Counted from the first letter of the stretch, positions 24,339 to 34,070 are shown. The stretch: 64,000 nucleotides of DNA from Lachnospiraceae bacterium (GCA_022781925.1 JALESO010000012.1:42667-106666), one strand, 5' to 3'. Made by a program: numbers and translations. The notes: generated from the letters alone by a model not told the origin.

Positions 24339-25562
24339 ATGGAAGATAGAAATAATAACTGGCAAAATTCCATTCAATTTTTACAAGGTGATGTGAGCGT
24401 TCTGGAACAACTTGCAGAACAGAGACCATATATTCCTTTTTCAGAAGAAACCATCAATTTCCTGGATGCCTTATATCAGGCACTTCGAAAAGAAAATCAA
24501 AGTGTACAGGCAGCGGATCTGGCAGCATTTTCTTTCTGGTGCAGGAAAGGAAATTTAAGTCACATCCGTGAGCAGTATGTCTGTCAATGGAAGGGAAAAA
24601 ATGTGCTCGGCAGAGGTGTGGCGTTTCATATTGTGCCATCGAATATTCCGGTACTGTTTGCCTTTAGTATGGTGGCATCTTTGCTGGCAGGAGATCCGGT
24701 GGTGTTGCGTCTGCCACAGAATGAGACGATGCAGGAGCAGATGATCTTATCGGCGCTCAGACATGTGATGGAAGTGCAGCCGGAATGGAAGAAACGGATT
24801 GTGATCCTTCGTTATGGCCATAGAAAAGAGGTTACCGATGCGCTCTCACGGCTTTGTCAGGTGCGCGTGATCTGGGGCGGTGACCACAGCATTCAGGAAA
24901 TTCAAAAGTCTGCATTAGAGCCGGGAAAAACAGAACTTGCCTTTGCAGATCGCCGTTCCGCAGCGGTATTGCGGGCAGATGCGATCTTAGAAAAAGAAGA
25001 TTTGACGGACATTGTGTGTGGTTTTTATAATGATACCTATTTGAATGATCAAAACGCATGCTCTTCGCCGTCATTGCTTTACTGGTTAGGATCCCCGGAG
25101 CAGGCAGCACTTGCTCATGAAAAATTCTGGAACGCAGCGGCGTCTTACATTCAGAGCCATTATGAGCTGGGGGCGCATCTTGCAGTGCAGAAGTGGGAAC
25201 AGGCCATGTACATTGCAGCAACAAAAGAAAACGTAAAAATTCGGAAATTTGGGAATGAGGTTGTGCTGGTCAAGCTGCCGGAACTTTCTGAATCTATATG
25301 GGAGCTGACCGTTCCGGGTGGATTCTTTTTGGAGTGCAGTGGAGAAACCCTGGAAGGATTATATCCGGCTTTGACAAGGAAATGTCAGACCTTAACCTGT
25401 GTGAAGGAAGTGGAGTGTGCGGAACTTGCAGAAAAACTGATCTGTGCAGGCGTTTCCGGTGTAGACCGGATCGTACAGATCGGACATGCGTTGGATTTTT
25501 CCCTGATCTGGGATGGCATCGATCTGATCGTACAGATGAGCAGGGAAATCACATGCGGCTAG
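24339..25562 (+). CDS. LuxC-like acyl-CoA/acyl-protein reductase
   Basis: 407 residues of the LuxC family, related to aldehyde dehydrogenases. HIVPSNIPVLFAFSMVASLLAGDPVVLRLPQN is the cofactor region and NDQNACSSPSLLYWLG holds the catalytic Cys241. The expected reaction is NADPH-dependent reduction of a thioester-bound acyl group to the aldehyde. With LuxE, the ligase and ACP it forms a complete acid-to-aldehyde set. There is no luxAB-like luciferase. ATG has AGGAG 8 bp upstream. A 21-codon ORF (25553-25618) overlaps its end by 10 bp but is not called as a gene. Confidence 0.85.
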   Translation: MEDRNNNWQNSIQFLQGDVSVLEQLAEQRPYIPFSEETINFLDALYQALRKENQSVQAADLAAFSFWCRKGNLSHIREQYVCQWKGKNVLGRGVAFHIVPSNIPVLFAFSMVASLLAGDPVVLRLPQNETMQEQMILSALRHVMEVQPEWKKRIVILRYGHRKEVTDALSRLCQVRVIWGGDHSIQEIQKSALEPGKTELAFADRRSAAVLRADAILEKEDLTDIVCGFYNDTYLNDQNACSSPSLLYWLGSPEQAALAHEKFWNAAASYIQSHYELGAHLAVQKWEQAMYIAATKENVKIRKFGNEVVLVKLPELSESIWELTVPGGFFLECSGETLEGLYPALTRKCQTLTCVKEVECAELAEKLICAGVSGVDRIVQIGHALDFSLIWDGIDLIVQMSREITCG

Positions 25563-25648
25563 AATCCGGCAAAGTTTATTTTACGAATGACATGTATGAA
25601 ATGCAACCGTTTTTGTAGTTGTATCTGTCTGAAAGCTGTAAAAAGTCC

Positions 25649-25677
25649 TTGCATCTTTTGTAAGAGTGTGATATCTT
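25649..25677 (+). promoter_or_regulatory. Predicted promoter of the rimP-nusA-infB operon
   Basis: TTGCAT (25649-25654), 17-bp spacer, TATCTT (25672-25677). Confidence 0.5.
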
Positions 25678-25703
25678 ATAAACAAGAATATGTTGTATGT
25701 AGT

Positions 25704-25727
25704 AAGAGTGGGCGTGAGTCCACTCTT
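25704..25727 (+). promoter_or_regulatory. rimP leader-type hairpin
   Basis: Perfect 8-bp stem AAGAGTGG-GCGTGAGT-CCACTCTT in the 5' leader, 42 bp before the rimP ATG. Similar AGAGTGGG/CCCACTCT hairpins are common before rimP in Firmicutes and are regarded as a leader motif. No T-run follows directly (CGTTGTTG). Confidence 0.5.
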
Positions 25728-25768
25728 CGTTGTTGTTATAGTGAAACCTGAGAAAGAAGGTGACAAAT

Positions 25769-26236
25769 ATGTCAAAACGTGAAGATTACGAAGCACGCAC
25801 AGAAGCATTATTGCTTCCTATTATGGAAGAGATGAATTTCGAACTGGTGGATGTGGAGTATGTAAAAGAAGGCAGTACCTGGTATCTGCGTGCCTATATT
25901 GATAAAGAAGGCGGCATTACCGTCAACGACTGCGAGGCAGTTGCCCGCAGAATGAACGATCTGCTGGATGAAGAGGATTTTATCGCAGATTCTTATGTAT
26001 TTGAGGTAAGTTCTCCGGGACTGGGCAGACCACTGAAAAAGGAAAAAGATTATGTCCGCAGCATGGGAAAGGAACTGGAGATCCGTACCTACCGTGCCAT
26101 CAACCGTCAGAAAGAATTTTATGGAATTCTGACCGCGTATACAGAAGATACCGTCACGATCCGTACCGAAGAGGACGAAGAACTGACATTTCAGAAAAAT
26201 GAAATTGCACTGATCAGACTGGCATTTGATTTTTAG
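25769..26236 (+). CDS. rimP: Ribosome maturation factor RimP
   Basis: 155 residues, full length for RimP, which helps 30S assembly. Typical stretches are LVDVEYVKEGSTWYLRAYIDKEGGITVNDCEAVARRMNDLLDEE and FEVSSPGLGRPLKKEKDY. ATG 25769 lies 8 bp after GAAGG; an in-frame GTG at 25760 is less likely. It is the first gene of the rimP-nusA-rnpM-ylxQ-infB-rbfA operon, the conserved Firmicute order. Confidence 0.95.
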   Translation: MSKREDYEARTEALLLPIMEEMNFELVDVEYVKEGSTWYLRAYIDKEGGITVNDCEAVARRMNDLLDEEDFIADSYVFEVSSPGLGRPLKKEKDYVRSMGKELEIRTYRAINRQKEFYGILTAYTEDTVTIRTEEDEELTFQKNEIALIRLAFDF

Positions 26237-26265
26237 GCATTCGAAGAACAGGAGGAAAAGAAAAA

Positions 26266-27501
26266 ATGGCTAAAACCAGCAAAAACAGCAAAAACTCTGA
26301 CAGCAGAGAATTACTGGAAGCATTGACAATTTTGGAGAAAGAAAAAAATATCAGCAAAGAGACACTTCTGGAAGCAATCGAGAACTCTTTACTGACTGCA
26401 TGTAAAAACCATTTCGGAAAAGCAGACAATATTAAAGTCAGCATTGATCCTGAGACATGTGAGTATCATGTCTGGGCAGAGAAGACCGTTGTACAAGAAG
26501 TGACAGATCCGCTGACTGAGATCAGCTTTGCCGAGGCAATGATGATGAACGGTACACACGGACTGGGCGATGTGATCCATGAGGAGATCCATTCCAAGGA
26601 TTTCGGACGTATTGCCACACAGAACGCAAAGAACGTTATTTTACAGAAGATCCGTGAGGAAGAGCGCAAAGTGATCTATGATCAGTATTACGGAAAGTCA
26701 AAAGATATCGTAACAGGTATCGTTCAGCGTTATATCGGCAACAATGTAAGCATCAACCTCGGTAAAGTGGACGCTGTTTTAAGCGAAAACGAGATGATCC
26801 CGGGAGAGACCTTTGAGCCGACAGACCGTATCAAAGTATATGTCATGGATGTAAAATCTACTTCCAAAGGACCGAAGGTACTGGTTTCCAGAACACATCC
26901 GGAGCTGGTAAAACGTCTGTTTGAGGCAGAGGTTGCAGAGGTTCGTGACGGAATCGTAGAGATCAAGAGCATTGCCCGTGAGGCAGGAAGCCGTACAAAA
27001 ATGGCAGTATGGTCCAACGATCCGGACGTTGATCCGGTAGGCGCATGTGTCGGCATGAACGGTGCCCGTGTCAATGCCATCGTAGAAGAGTTAAACGGCG
27101 AGAAGATCGATATTATCAACTGGAATGAAAATCCGGCTATGCTCATTGAGAATGCATTAAGCCCGGCAAAAGTTATCTCCGTTATCGCAGATGCAGAGGA
27201 GAACAAGGCAAAAGTTGTTGTTCCGGATTATCAGCTTTCTCTGGCCATCGGCAAAGAGGGACAGAATGCCCGTTTGGCAGCCCGCCTGACCGGATTCAAG
27301 ATCGACATCAAGAGTGAGACACAGGCGAGAGAAGCCGGTGACTTCATGGATTATGAAGAAGATTACGAAGATGAAGAGTTTACAGAAGATGATCTGAGTC
27401 TGGAAGATGATTATGAGGATACATCTTATGATGAGACTGCAGATGAGGAATCCTACGAAGAAGATGACTTTGCAGCAGAAGAGGATAATGAGAATGACTA
27501 A
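26266..27501 (+). CDS. nusA: Transcription termination/antitermination factor NusA
   Basis: 411 residues: RNA polymerase-binding N-terminal domain (1-~130), S1 domain (~140-205, [20 protein letters not shown]), KH1 and KH2 (~210-350, with [19 protein letters not shown] and [22 protein letters not shown]). The last ~60 residues are almost only Glu, Asp and Tyr, a natural acidic tail. It modulates pausing and termination. ATG follows GGAGGAAAAG. It ends inside the start of rnpM. Confidence 0.96.
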   Translation: MAKTSKNSKNSDSRELLEALTILEKEKNISKETLLEAIENSLLTACKNHFGKADNIKVSIDPETCEYHVWAEKTVVQEVTDPLTEISFAEAMMMNGTHGLGDVIHEEIHSKDFGRIATQNAKNVILQKIREEERKVIYDQYYGKSKDIVTGIVQRYIGNNVSINLGKVDAVLSENEMIPGETFEPTDRIKVYVMDVKSTSKGPKVLVSRTHPELVKRLFEAEVAEVRDGIVEIKSIAREAGSRTKMAVWSNDPDVDPVGACVGMNGARVNAIVEELNGEKIDIINWNENPAMLIENALSPAKVISVIADAEENKAKVVVPDYQLSLAIGKEGQNARLAARLTGFKIDIKSETQAREAGDFMDYEEDYEDEEFTEDDLSLEDDYEDTSYDETADEESYEEDDFAAEEDNEND

Positions 27502-27763
27502 AAAGAGTCCGATGCGCATGTGTGTGGGATGTCACGAAATGCGGGAAAAAAGAGATTTGATCCGTGTTTTAAAAATGCAGGATAACACGTTCTGTATCGA
27601 TCCGGCAGGCCGCAAAAACGGCCGCGGGGCATATTTGTGCAAAAATCCGGCATGCCTGGAACTGGCAGTGAAAAATCACGGATTGGAACGATCATTCAAA
27701 ATGAGTATACCAAAAGAAATAGTCGCAGATTTGACAGAGGAGATGAAAACGATTGCAGAATAA
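27494..27763 (+). CDS. rnpM: YlxR family RNase P modulator RnpM
   Basis: 89 residues: MRMCVGCHEMREKRDLIRVLK, then DPAGRKNGRGAYLCKNPACLELA, both diagnostic of YlxR. The protein binds the RNase P RNA and lowers its activity in B. subtilis. It overlaps nusA by 8 bp. ATG 27494 is 9 bp after AGAGGA; ATG 27488 is an alternative. Confidence 0.92.
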   Translation: MTKKSPMRMCVGCHEMREKRDLIRVLKMQDNTFCIDPAGRKNGRGAYLCKNPACLELAVKNHGLERSFKMSIPKEIVADLTEEMKTIAE

Positions 27764-28073
27764 CAGAATTTTATCCAGTCTGGGCCTTGCGCAGAAAGCT
27801 GGCTGTATCGCCAGCGGTGAGTATGCGGTGGAGAAAGCAGTAAAAGGCGGTCTGGCAAGCCTGGTGATCGTGGCAGAGGATGCTTCTGATAATACAAAGA
27901 AGAAAATGAGAAATATGACAGATTTCTATGAGACGCCTCTGTATATTTACGGAAGCAAAGATGATCTCGGTCATTGCATCGGCAAGGAATACCGCTCTAT
28001 GGTGGCAGTTCTGCAGCCGGGATTTGCAAAATCTGTCATGAAGCAGCTTGAGAACAGACCAACAACTGAATAG
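27753..28073 (+). CDS. L7Ae/L30e-family ribosomal-like protein YlxQ
   Basis: 106 residues with an L7Ae fold: ILSSLGLAQKAGCIASGEYAVEKAVKGGLASLVIVAEDASDNTKKKM and the LGHCIGKEYRSMVAVL strand. It binds kink-turn RNA and lies in the conserved place between rnpM and infB. Start is TTG at 27753, overlapping the rnpM stop by 11 bp, with GAGGAG about 10 bp upstream; no suitable ATG exists. Confidence 0.88.
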   Translation: MQNNRILSSLGLAQKAGCIASGEYAVEKAVKGGLASLVIVAEDASDNTKKKMRNMTDFYETPLYIYGSKDDLGHCIGKEYRSMVAVLQPGFAKSVMKQLENRPTTE

Positions 28074-28085
28074 GGAGGAACCGGA

Positions 28086-30698
28086 ATGGCAAAAATTAGA
28101 GTTCACGAAATTGCAAAAGAATACGATGTGACCGCGAAGGAGGTTATTAATTTCCTTCACGGACATAATATAGAGGTAACAAATTTAAGTTCACTGGAAG
28201 ACAATGCAGTGTCACTTGTCAGAGGAAAATATGGCAAGCAGGGCGGCGCCGATGACAAAAAAGAGCGCCCGAAAAAGAAAGCAAGCATTTCTGCCGTATA
28301 CAATCCGCAGAACAGTAAGATGGGTAATCGTCGTCCGAATGGAAACCGTAACGACCGCAACGATCGTAACGGAGACCGTCCGCAGCGTAATAACAGTGAC
28401 AGACCGCGTAACAACAATGGTGACAGACCGCAGAGAAACGGTGACCGTCCACAGAGAAATAACGGTGACAGACCGCGTTACGACGGAGACCGTCAGCCGA
28501 GAAACAACGGTGACAGACCACGTAACAACAATGGTGACAGACCGCAGAGAAGATACGGTGACAGACCGGCACGACAGGAAAATGGTGATAGAAATGGCCG
28601 TTATGAAAGAAAAGACAACAATAATCAAAAAGGTTTCCAGGGCAATCGCGGCGGCGGTAATAGTTTTGGAGGTAATCGAAACAATCGACAGGACGGTCAG
28701 AATCGTTCAAGAGAGACGAGAGGACGCTTAGACCAGGAAATCTCACGTATGAACCGTGACAGTGCAAAGGCACCGATCGAGGAGCTGCGTGGAAAAGAAA
28801 ATACACACGCAAACAAAAAGAAAAACAAACAGGATTACGAGAGAAAGAACCGGAAACAGGAGCAGTATGTAAACCTGGAGAAGAAAACCGGACATAAAAA
28901 ACGGAATGCACAGCCACAGCCGCAGGCAGAGAAGAAGACCGATGAGGTTCGCAGCGTTGCACTTCCAGAAGTAATGACTGTCCGTGAACTGGCAGAGCGT
29001 ATCGATGTGCCGGCTTCCAAAGTGGTAGAGAAATTATTTATGCAGGGTATCCTTGCAACCGTAAACCAGGAGATCGATTACGAGAAAGCAGAAGAGATCG
29101 CACTGGAGTTCAACTGCATCGCTGAGCAGGAGGAGAAAGTGGATGTCATCGCAGAACTTCTGAAAGAGGAAGAAGAGGATGAAAGCACACTGGTTTCCAG
29201 ACCGCCGGTTGTATGTGTCATGGGACACGTTGACCATGGTAAAACATCCCTGCTGGATGCCATTCGTGAGACTCATGTAACAGATCGTGAGGCAGGTGGC
29301 ATCACACAGCATATCGGTGCATCTGTTGTCAAGATCAACGGACAGAAGATCACATTCCTGGATACACCGGGTCATGAAGCATTTACCGCTATGCGTATGC
29401 GTGGTGCAAATTCCACCGATATTGCGATCCTGGTAGTTGCTGCAGATGACGGTATCATGCCGCAGACCGTAGAGGCCATCAGTCATGCAAAAGCAGCAGG
29501 CATTGAGATCATCGTAGCCATCAACAAGATCGATAAAGAGGGTGCGAATATTGACTATGTAAAACAGGGCCTTGCCGAGCAGGGACTGATCCCGGAAGAC
29601 TGGGGCGGAAGCACCATCTGTGTACCGGTATCCGCACGTACCGGTGAAGGTATCACAGAGCTTCTTGAGATGGTACTGCTGACTGCAGATATTCTGGAGC
29701 TGAAAGCAAATCCGAAGAGAAATGCCCGTGGTCTGGTAATTGAGGCACAGCTGGATAAAGGCCGTGGTGCTGTTGCAACGGTTCTTGTTCAGAAAGGTAC
29801 ACTGAAAGTCGGTGAGCCGATCGCAGCAGGAAGCAGCTATGGCAAAGTCCGTGCCATGATCGATGACAAGGGAAGAAGAGTGAAAGAGGCTGGTCCTTCT
29901 ACTCCGGTAGAGATCCTTGGTCTGAACAGTGTTCCGAATGCCGGTGAAGTATTTGTGGCATGTGATTCTGAGAAAGATGCAAGAAGCTTCGCAGAGACTT
30001 TTGTATCTCAGAACAGAGAGAAGATGCTGGAGGAGACCAGATCCAGAATGTCTCTGGATGATCTGTTCTCACAGATCCAGACAGGCAACTTAAAAGAACT
30101 CGAACTGATCGTAAAAGCAGACGTTCAGGGTTCCGTAGAGGCAGTAAAACAGAGTCTGACCAAACTTTCCAACGAGGAAGTTGTTGTAAAAGTAATCCAC
30201 GGCGGCGTTGGTGCCATCAACGAGTCTGATGTTTCCCTGGCTTCCGCATCCAATGCGATCATCATCGGATTTAACGTAAAACCGGATGCAACGGCAAAAG
30301 CAACAGCCGAGCAGGAGAAAGTAGACATCCGTCTGTACTCCGTTATTTATAAAGCTATTGAGGATATCGAGGCTGCCATGAAAGGTATGCTGGATCCGAT
30401 CTTCGAGGAGAAAGTCATCGGTCATGCAGAAGTACGTCAGATCTTCAAAGCTTCCGGTGTCGGCAACATTGCAGGTTCCTATGTTCTGGATGGTGTATTT
30501 GAGCGTAACTGTAAAGTTCGTATCACAAGAGAAGGCAAACAGATCTTCGAGGGCGATCTGGCATCCCTGAAACGTTTCAAAGACGATGTCAAGGAAGTAA
30601 AAGCAGGCTACGAGTGCGGTCTTGTATTTGAAGGATTTAACGATATCGCAGAGTTTGATATCGTAGAAGCATATAAGATGGTAGAAGTACCGAGATAG
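28086..30698 (+). CDS. infB: Translation initiation factor IF-2
   Basis: 870 residues. An IF2N domain ([25 protein letters not shown]) is followed by a long basic Asn/Arg/Asp/Gly-rich linker with repeats (~95-215), a second IF2N domain (~298-350), the GTPase domain with GHVDHGKT (380-387), DTPGHEAF and NKID, and the C-terminal beta-barrel and C1/C2 domains. It places initiator tRNA on the 30S subunit. ATG has GGGAGGAA upstream, 12 bp after ylxQ. The linker repeat is described separately. Confidence 0.97.
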   Translation: MAKIRVHEIAKEYDVTAKEVINFLHGHNIEVTNLSSLEDNAVSLVRGKYGKQGGADDKKERPKKKASISAVYNPQNSKMGNRRPNGNRNDRNDRNGDRPQRNNSDRPRNNNGDRPQRNGDRPQRNNGDRPRYDGDRQPRNNGDRPRNNNGDRPQRRYGDRPARQENGDRNGRYERKDNNNQKGFQGNRGGGNSFGGNRNNRQDGQNRSRETRGRLDQEISRMNRDSAKAPIEELRGKENTHANKKKNKQDYERKNRKQEQYVNLEKKTGHKKRNAQPQPQAEKKTDEVRSVALPEVMTVRELAERIDVPASKVVEKLFMQGILATVNQEIDYEKAEEIALEFNCIAEQEEKVDVIAELLKEEEEDESTLVSRPPVVCVMGHVDHGKTSLLDAIRETHVTDREAGGITQHIGASVVKINGQKITFLDTPGHEAFTAMRMRGANSTDIAILVVAADDGIMPQTVEAISHAKAAGIEIIVAINKIDKEGANIDYVKQGLAEQGLIPEDWGGSTICVPVSARTGEGITELLEMVLLTADILELKANPKRNARGLVIEAQLDKGRGAVATVLVQKGTLKVGEPIAAGSSYGKVRAMIDDKGRRVKEAGPSTPVEILGLNSVPNAGEVFVACDSEKDARSFAETFVSQNREKMLEETRSRMSLDDLFSQIQTGNLKELELIVKADVQGSVEAVKQSLTKLSNEEVVVKVIHGGVGAINESDVSLASASNAIIIGFNVKPDATAKATAEQEKVDIRLYSVIYKAIEDIEAAMKGMLDPIFEEKVIGHAEVRQIFKASGVGNIAGSYVLDGVFERNCKVRITREGKQIFEGDLASLKRFKDDVKEVKAGYECGLVFEGFNDIAEFDIVEAYKMVEVPR
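28371..28573 (+). repeat. Imperfect short tandem repeats inside infB coding [12 protein letters not shown] units
   Basis: Eight or more copies of a unit encoding GDRP(Q/R)(R/N)NN, with the DNA core ggtgacagaccgc. The repeats encode a basic, disordered linker between the two IF2N domains. Lengths of the units vary (15-30 bp), so copy number may differ between strains. Confidence 0.8.
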
Positions 30699-30715
30699 GC
30701 TGGAGATGACAGAAT

Positions 30716-31081
30716 ATGAGAAAAAACAGTATTAAGAATACCCGTTTAAACGAAGAGGTAATGCGCGAATTATCAACCATTATCCGCAATGAGATCAAAG
30801 ATCCGCGTATCCATCCGCTGACCACAGTGTCAGCGGTGCAGGTTGCGCCGGATCTGAAGACCTGTAAAGTATATATCAGTGTTCTTGGTGACAAAAAAGA
30901 AAAAGAAGATACGATCGCAGGACTGAAAAATGCAGCCGGCTATGCACGCCGCTGCCTGGCGCAGTCCCTGAATCTGAGAAATACACCGGAACTGAGATTT
31001 ATTCTGGATGAATCCATTGAGTATGGTATTGAGATGTCCAAAAAGATTGATGCACTGACAGGCGGTAAAGAGGAAGAATAA
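30716..31081 (+). CDS. rbfA: 30S ribosome-binding factor RbfA
   Basis: 121 residues with the RbfA KH-like fold: RLNEEVMRELSTIIRNEIKDPRI, VSAVQVAPDLKTCKVYISVLG and LRFILDESIEYG. It helps 16S rRNA 5'-end maturation and cold adaptation. The gene follows infB by 17 bp and precedes the nrnA-like gene by 4 bp. Confidence 0.95.
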   Translation: MRKNSIKNTRLNEEVMRELSTIIRNEIKDPRIHPLTTVSAVQVAPDLKTCKVYISVLGDKKEKEDTIAGLKNAAGYARRCLAQSLNLRNTPELRFILDESIEYGIEMSKKIDALTGGKEEE

Positions 31082-31085
31082 GAGG

Positions 31086-32081
31086 ATGAGCATGATTTCA
31101 TTAGATTCATATCTGGATGGGATCACTACGGTTGCCATATCCGGTCATATCCGGCCGGATGGTGACTGCGTAGGTTCCTGTCTTGCTGTATACAACTACA
31201 TTCGCGATAATTATCCGGACATTATGACAGATCTGTATCTGGAGCCGATTCCGGAGAAGTTTCTGTTCCTGAAAAATGCAGACAAGATCCGTCACATGAA
31301 ACCGACAGACGGAAAGAAAGAATATGATCTGTTTATCGCATTAGACTGCGGTGATGTGGGACGGCTGGGACTGTCCGGGCAGTATTTTGAGGTGGCAAAA
31401 AGCACCTTCTGTGTGGATCATCATATCAGCAACCAGTCTTTTGCAGATTTTAATTATATTTTTCCGAATGCAAGTTCCACATCAGAGCTGGTATATCAGC
31501 TGATGGATGAAAGTAAGATCACAAAGGAGATCGCAGAGTGCATTTATCTCGGAATCGTGCATGACACCGGTGTGTTCCAGTATTCCTGTACGTCTTCAAA
31601 AACCATGGAGATCGCAGGAAAACTGATGGATAAGGGCATTGATTATTCAAGGATCGTGGATGAGACCTTTTACATACGCACGTTTGCACAGCAGCAGATT
31701 CTGGGAAAGGCTCTGATGGATGCAGAACTTCATTTTGACGGAAGCTGTATTTCCAGTGTGATCAAGCGGAAGCAGTTGGAAAAATTCCATGTAGAGCCGA
31801 AAGATCTTGACGGAATCGTCAGCACCCTTCGCTCTACGGCAGGAGTAGAAGCTGCTGTATTTATCTATCCGAATGAAAATGATACTTATAAAATAAGTAT
31901 GCGTTCCGCTTCCTATGTGGATGTGGCACAGATCGCGGTTGAATTTGGCGGTGGCGGACACAGCCGGGCAGCCGGTGCGTCCATAGAAGGAAAACCGGAT
32001 GAAATCCTCAAGAAAGTGCTTGCAAAGATCAAAAAGCAGCTGAAAGTGAAAGAGGAAGATGGATGTACAACGGAATCATAA
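31086..32081 (+). CDS. nrnA: DHH/DHHA1 phosphoesterase, NrnA-type nanoRNase/pAp phosphatase
   Basis: 331 residues. Motifs of the DHH family appear in order: ISGHIRPDGDCVGS, ALDCGD, FCVDHHISN, HDTGVFQYSCTS, and the C-terminal DHHA1 GGGGHSRAAGAS. NrnA degrades 2-5 nt RNAs and dephosphorylates pAp. It lies in the rbfA-nrnA-truB order common in Firmicutes. The start may be 31086 or 31092; both are ATG. Confidence 0.92.
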   Translation: MSMISLDSYLDGITTVAISGHIRPDGDCVGSCLAVYNYIRDNYPDIMTDLYLEPIPEKFLFLKNADKIRHMKPTDGKKEYDLFIALDCGDVGRLGLSGQYFEVAKSTFCVDHHISNQSFADFNYIFPNASSTSELVYQLMDESKITKEIAECIYLGIVHDTGVFQYSCTSSKTMEIAGKLMDKGIDYSRIVDETFYIRTFAQQQILGKALMDAELHFDGSCISSVIKRKQLEKFHVEPKDLDGIVSTLRSTAGVEAAVFIYPNENDTYKISMRSASYVDVAQIAVEFGGGGHSRAAGASIEGKPDEILKKVLAKIKKQLKVKEEDGCTTES

Positions 32082-32968
32082 ATGTATACAAGGAAAAAGG
32101 ATATACATCTTTTGATGTCGTAGCGCGGATGCGTGGCATCTGTGGACAGAAAAAGATCGGACATACCGGAACCCTGGATCCGGATGCAGAAGGTGTCCTG
32201 CCGGTCTGCCTTGGCAAAGCCACAAAGGTATGCGGCATGCTGACGGATTCAGATAAAGTATACCGGGCAGTCATGCAGCTTGGCGTGGAGACAGATACCC
32301 AGGATCTGACGGGAACTGTATTAAAAACCTGTGAGGTTCCGGCATTGACAGAAGAGGAAGTACGAAAAGCAATTCTGGCTTTTCAGGGAGAAATCAAGCA
32401 GGTTCCGCCAATGTATTCTGCGCTGAAGGTGAACGGGAAAAAACTGTGTGATCTGGCAAGAGCAGGGGTGACCGTAGAGCGGAAAGCCCGCCCGGTGACC
32501 ATTTATCAGATCCGGATCGACCGGGTGGAACTGCCGGAGATCGAACTGACGGTGTCCTGTTCCAAAGGTACTTATATCCGGACCCTGTGCCATGATATCG
32601 GTCAGAAACTCGGCTGTGGTGCGGCCATGAAAAGCCTGGTCAGACTGCAGGCGGCAGGATATCGTATCGAGGATGCATATAAACTGGATAAGCTGCAGGA
32701 GTTCAAAGACGCCGGCACATTAAAAGATGTGGTGACACCGATTGAACATGTATTTGAAGTATATCCGGTGCTGACGGCGAAGCCGGTATTTGATGTGATG
32801 CTGAAAAATGGCAACAAAATGGCGGCAGAACAGTTTGCGGAGCACATCGAGCCGCAGGATGGCATGCGCGTGCGTGTCCATATGTCGGACGGAAGGTTTG
32901 CAGCAGTGTACGAATATCAGGAAGCACTTGGTCTGTACCGTCCTTCAAAAATGTTTTTAGAGGATTGA
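32063..32968 (+). CDS. truB: tRNA pseudouridine(55) synthase TruB
   Basis: 301 residues. The N-terminus (MYNGIINVYKEKGYTSFDVVARMR), the catalytic aspartate region KKIGHTGTLDPDAEGVLPV and KGTYIRTLCHDIGQKLG are diagnostic. TruB makes pseudouridine 55 in the T-loop of tRNA. It overlaps nrnA by 19 bp, so the two are translationally coupled. A PUA-like C-terminal part (~220-300) is present. Confidence 0.95.
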   Translation: MYNGIINVYKEKGYTSFDVVARMRGICGQKKIGHTGTLDPDAEGVLPVCLGKATKVCGMLTDSDKVYRAVMQLGVETDTQDLTGTVLKTCEVPALTEEEVRKAILAFQGEIKQVPPMYSALKVNGKKLCDLARAGVTVERKARPVTIYQIRIDRVELPEIELTVSCSKGTYIRTLCHDIGQKLGCGAAMKSLVRLQAAGYRIEDAYKLDKLQEFKDAGTLKDVVTPIEHVFEVYPVLTAKPVFDVMLKNGNKMAAEQFAEHIEPQDGMRVRVHMSDGRFAAVYEYQEALGLYRPSKMFLED

Positions 32969-32974
32969 CAATCA

Positions 32975-33904
32975 GTGATGAAATATATAAAAGATACTTT
33001 GGATTTTAAAATTGAAGAGCCGTCGGTGATCACGCTTGGCAAATTTGACGGTCTGCATACCGGACATCGTTATCTGATGGAAGCAATGCAGAAGGGTAAG
33101 GAGCAGGGACTCAAATGTGTGATCTTTACCTTCGATATTCCCCCAAAGGCGATTCATAAAGAAACGTACAATGTGTTGTCTACCAATGAGGAAAAAGCGC
33201 ATATCTTTGCGGATGCCGGGGTGGATTACCTGATCGAATGCCCGTTTACGGATGAATTCCGGCAGCTTTCCCCCTATGCATTTTTACAGATGCTGAAGGA
33301 AAAGATCAACGTGAAGATGATCGTGGCAGGAACAGATTTCCATTTCGGATATCAGCGTGCCGGTTCCTTTAAAGAATTACAGCAGTATGCAGATGCCCTC
33401 GGCTACGAGGCTGTGATCGTAAAAAAGAAACAGTATAAAGGGGAAGACATCAGCAGTACACGTATCCGTGCCAGAATCGCGGAGGGCGATATGGAAGAGG
33501 CGAATTATCTGCTGGGTTATTCCTATTTTCTGACAGGTCCGGTGCTGCATGGCAATGAGATCGGGCGCACCATCGGGATCCCGACGGCAAATCAGCGTCC
33601 GGAAGAATTTAAACTGCTTCCACCAAAAGGTGTATATGCAGTAAAAGTGCTGGCAGAAGGAAAGCTGTATGACGGAATCAGCAATGTAGGATGCAAGCCG
33701 ACCATTGAGGGTGTAAATCCCATGGGCGTGGAGACGTTTCTGTTTGACTATTCCGGAGATCTGTATGGAAAGGATATCAAAGTGTCTTTCCTGAAGTTTA
33801 TCCGGCCGGAGCGCAAGTTTTCCTCACTGGCAGAACTGAAAGCACAGATGGACCGGGATATTCTGGTTTGTAAGGAATATCTGAAAAATGTGCATGAAGC
33901 ATAA
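32975..33904 (+). CDS. ribF: Bifunctional riboflavin kinase / FAD synthetase
   Basis: 309 residues. The N-terminal FAD synthetase part has LGKFDGLHTGHR and DISSTRIRARIAEGD; the C-terminal flavokinase part has GNEIGRTIGIPTANQRP. It makes FMN and FAD, needed here by Rnf, AbfD and the flavoprotein subunits. Start is GTG 32975 (9 bp after AGAGGA) or the next codon, ATG 32978. It is the last gene of the operon, 7 bp after truB. Confidence 0.94.
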   Translation: MMKYIKDTLDFKIEEPSVITLGKFDGLHTGHRYLMEAMQKGKEQGLKCVIFTFDIPPKAIHKETYNVLSTNEEKAHIFADAGVDYLIECPFTDEFRQLSPYAFLQMLKEKINVKMIVAGTDFHFGYQRAGSFKELQQYADALGYEAVIVKKKQYKGEDISSTRIRARIAEGDMEEANYLLGYSYFLTGPVLHGNEIGRTIGIPTANQRPEEFKLLPPKGVYAVKVLAEGKLYDGISNVGCKPTIEGVNPMGVETFLFDYSGDLYGKDIKVSFLKFIRPERKFSSLAELKAQMDRDILVCKEYLKNVHEA

Positions 33905-33935
33905 ATCATAGAATAAATGATTTTGCAGAAAATAG

Positions 33936-33964
33936 TTTACAAGTCACATTGAATATGATATATT
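33936..33964 (+). promoter_or_regulatory. rpsO promoter
   Basis: TTTACA (33936-33941), 17-bp spacer, TATATT (33959-33964); start expected near 33971, exactly where the structured leader begins. Confidence 0.7.
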
Positions 33965-33970
33965 GATTAG

Positions 33971-34041
33971 GCGTGAGTAAACAGCCCATACTCAGTACCC
34001 GGACACTCCGACCGGTACTTGGTAGACACGCATGACTGGGC
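33971..34041 (+). ncRNA. rpsO leader RNA: three-way junction with loop pseudoknot
   Basis: P1 GCGTG/CACGC (33971-33975 with 34027-34031) closes two hairpins: P2 GAGT/ACTC (33975-33978 with 33990-33993) and P3 AGTACC/GGTACT (33994-33999 with 34014-34019). The P2 loop exposes GCCCA (33984-33988), which can pair with TGGGC (34037-34041), ~15 nt before the AGGAGG site. S15 recognises a three-way junction in 16S rRNA, so this is probably its autoregulatory mRNA site. Confidence 0.6.
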
Positions 34042-34070
34042 GATTATAAAAAATAAAGGAGGAAATCAAG

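Noticed and set aside
20532..25562. Lux bioluminescence operon
   Set aside because: LuxC- and LuxE-like genes are present but no luxA, luxB or luxD; the gene set points to aldehyde formation only.
25553..25618. 21-codon ORF starting within the end of the luxC-like gene
   Set aside because: No ribosome site of its own, no conserved pattern visible; too short to support from sequence alone.
28371..28573. CRISPR-like array
   Set aside because: The repeats are in-frame coding units of IF-2 with no unique spacers and no cas genes.
28204..28731. 175-codon plus-strand frame inside infB rich in TVTDRVTT repeats
   Set aside because: It is the infB repeat DNA read in another frame; no ribosome site and low complexity.
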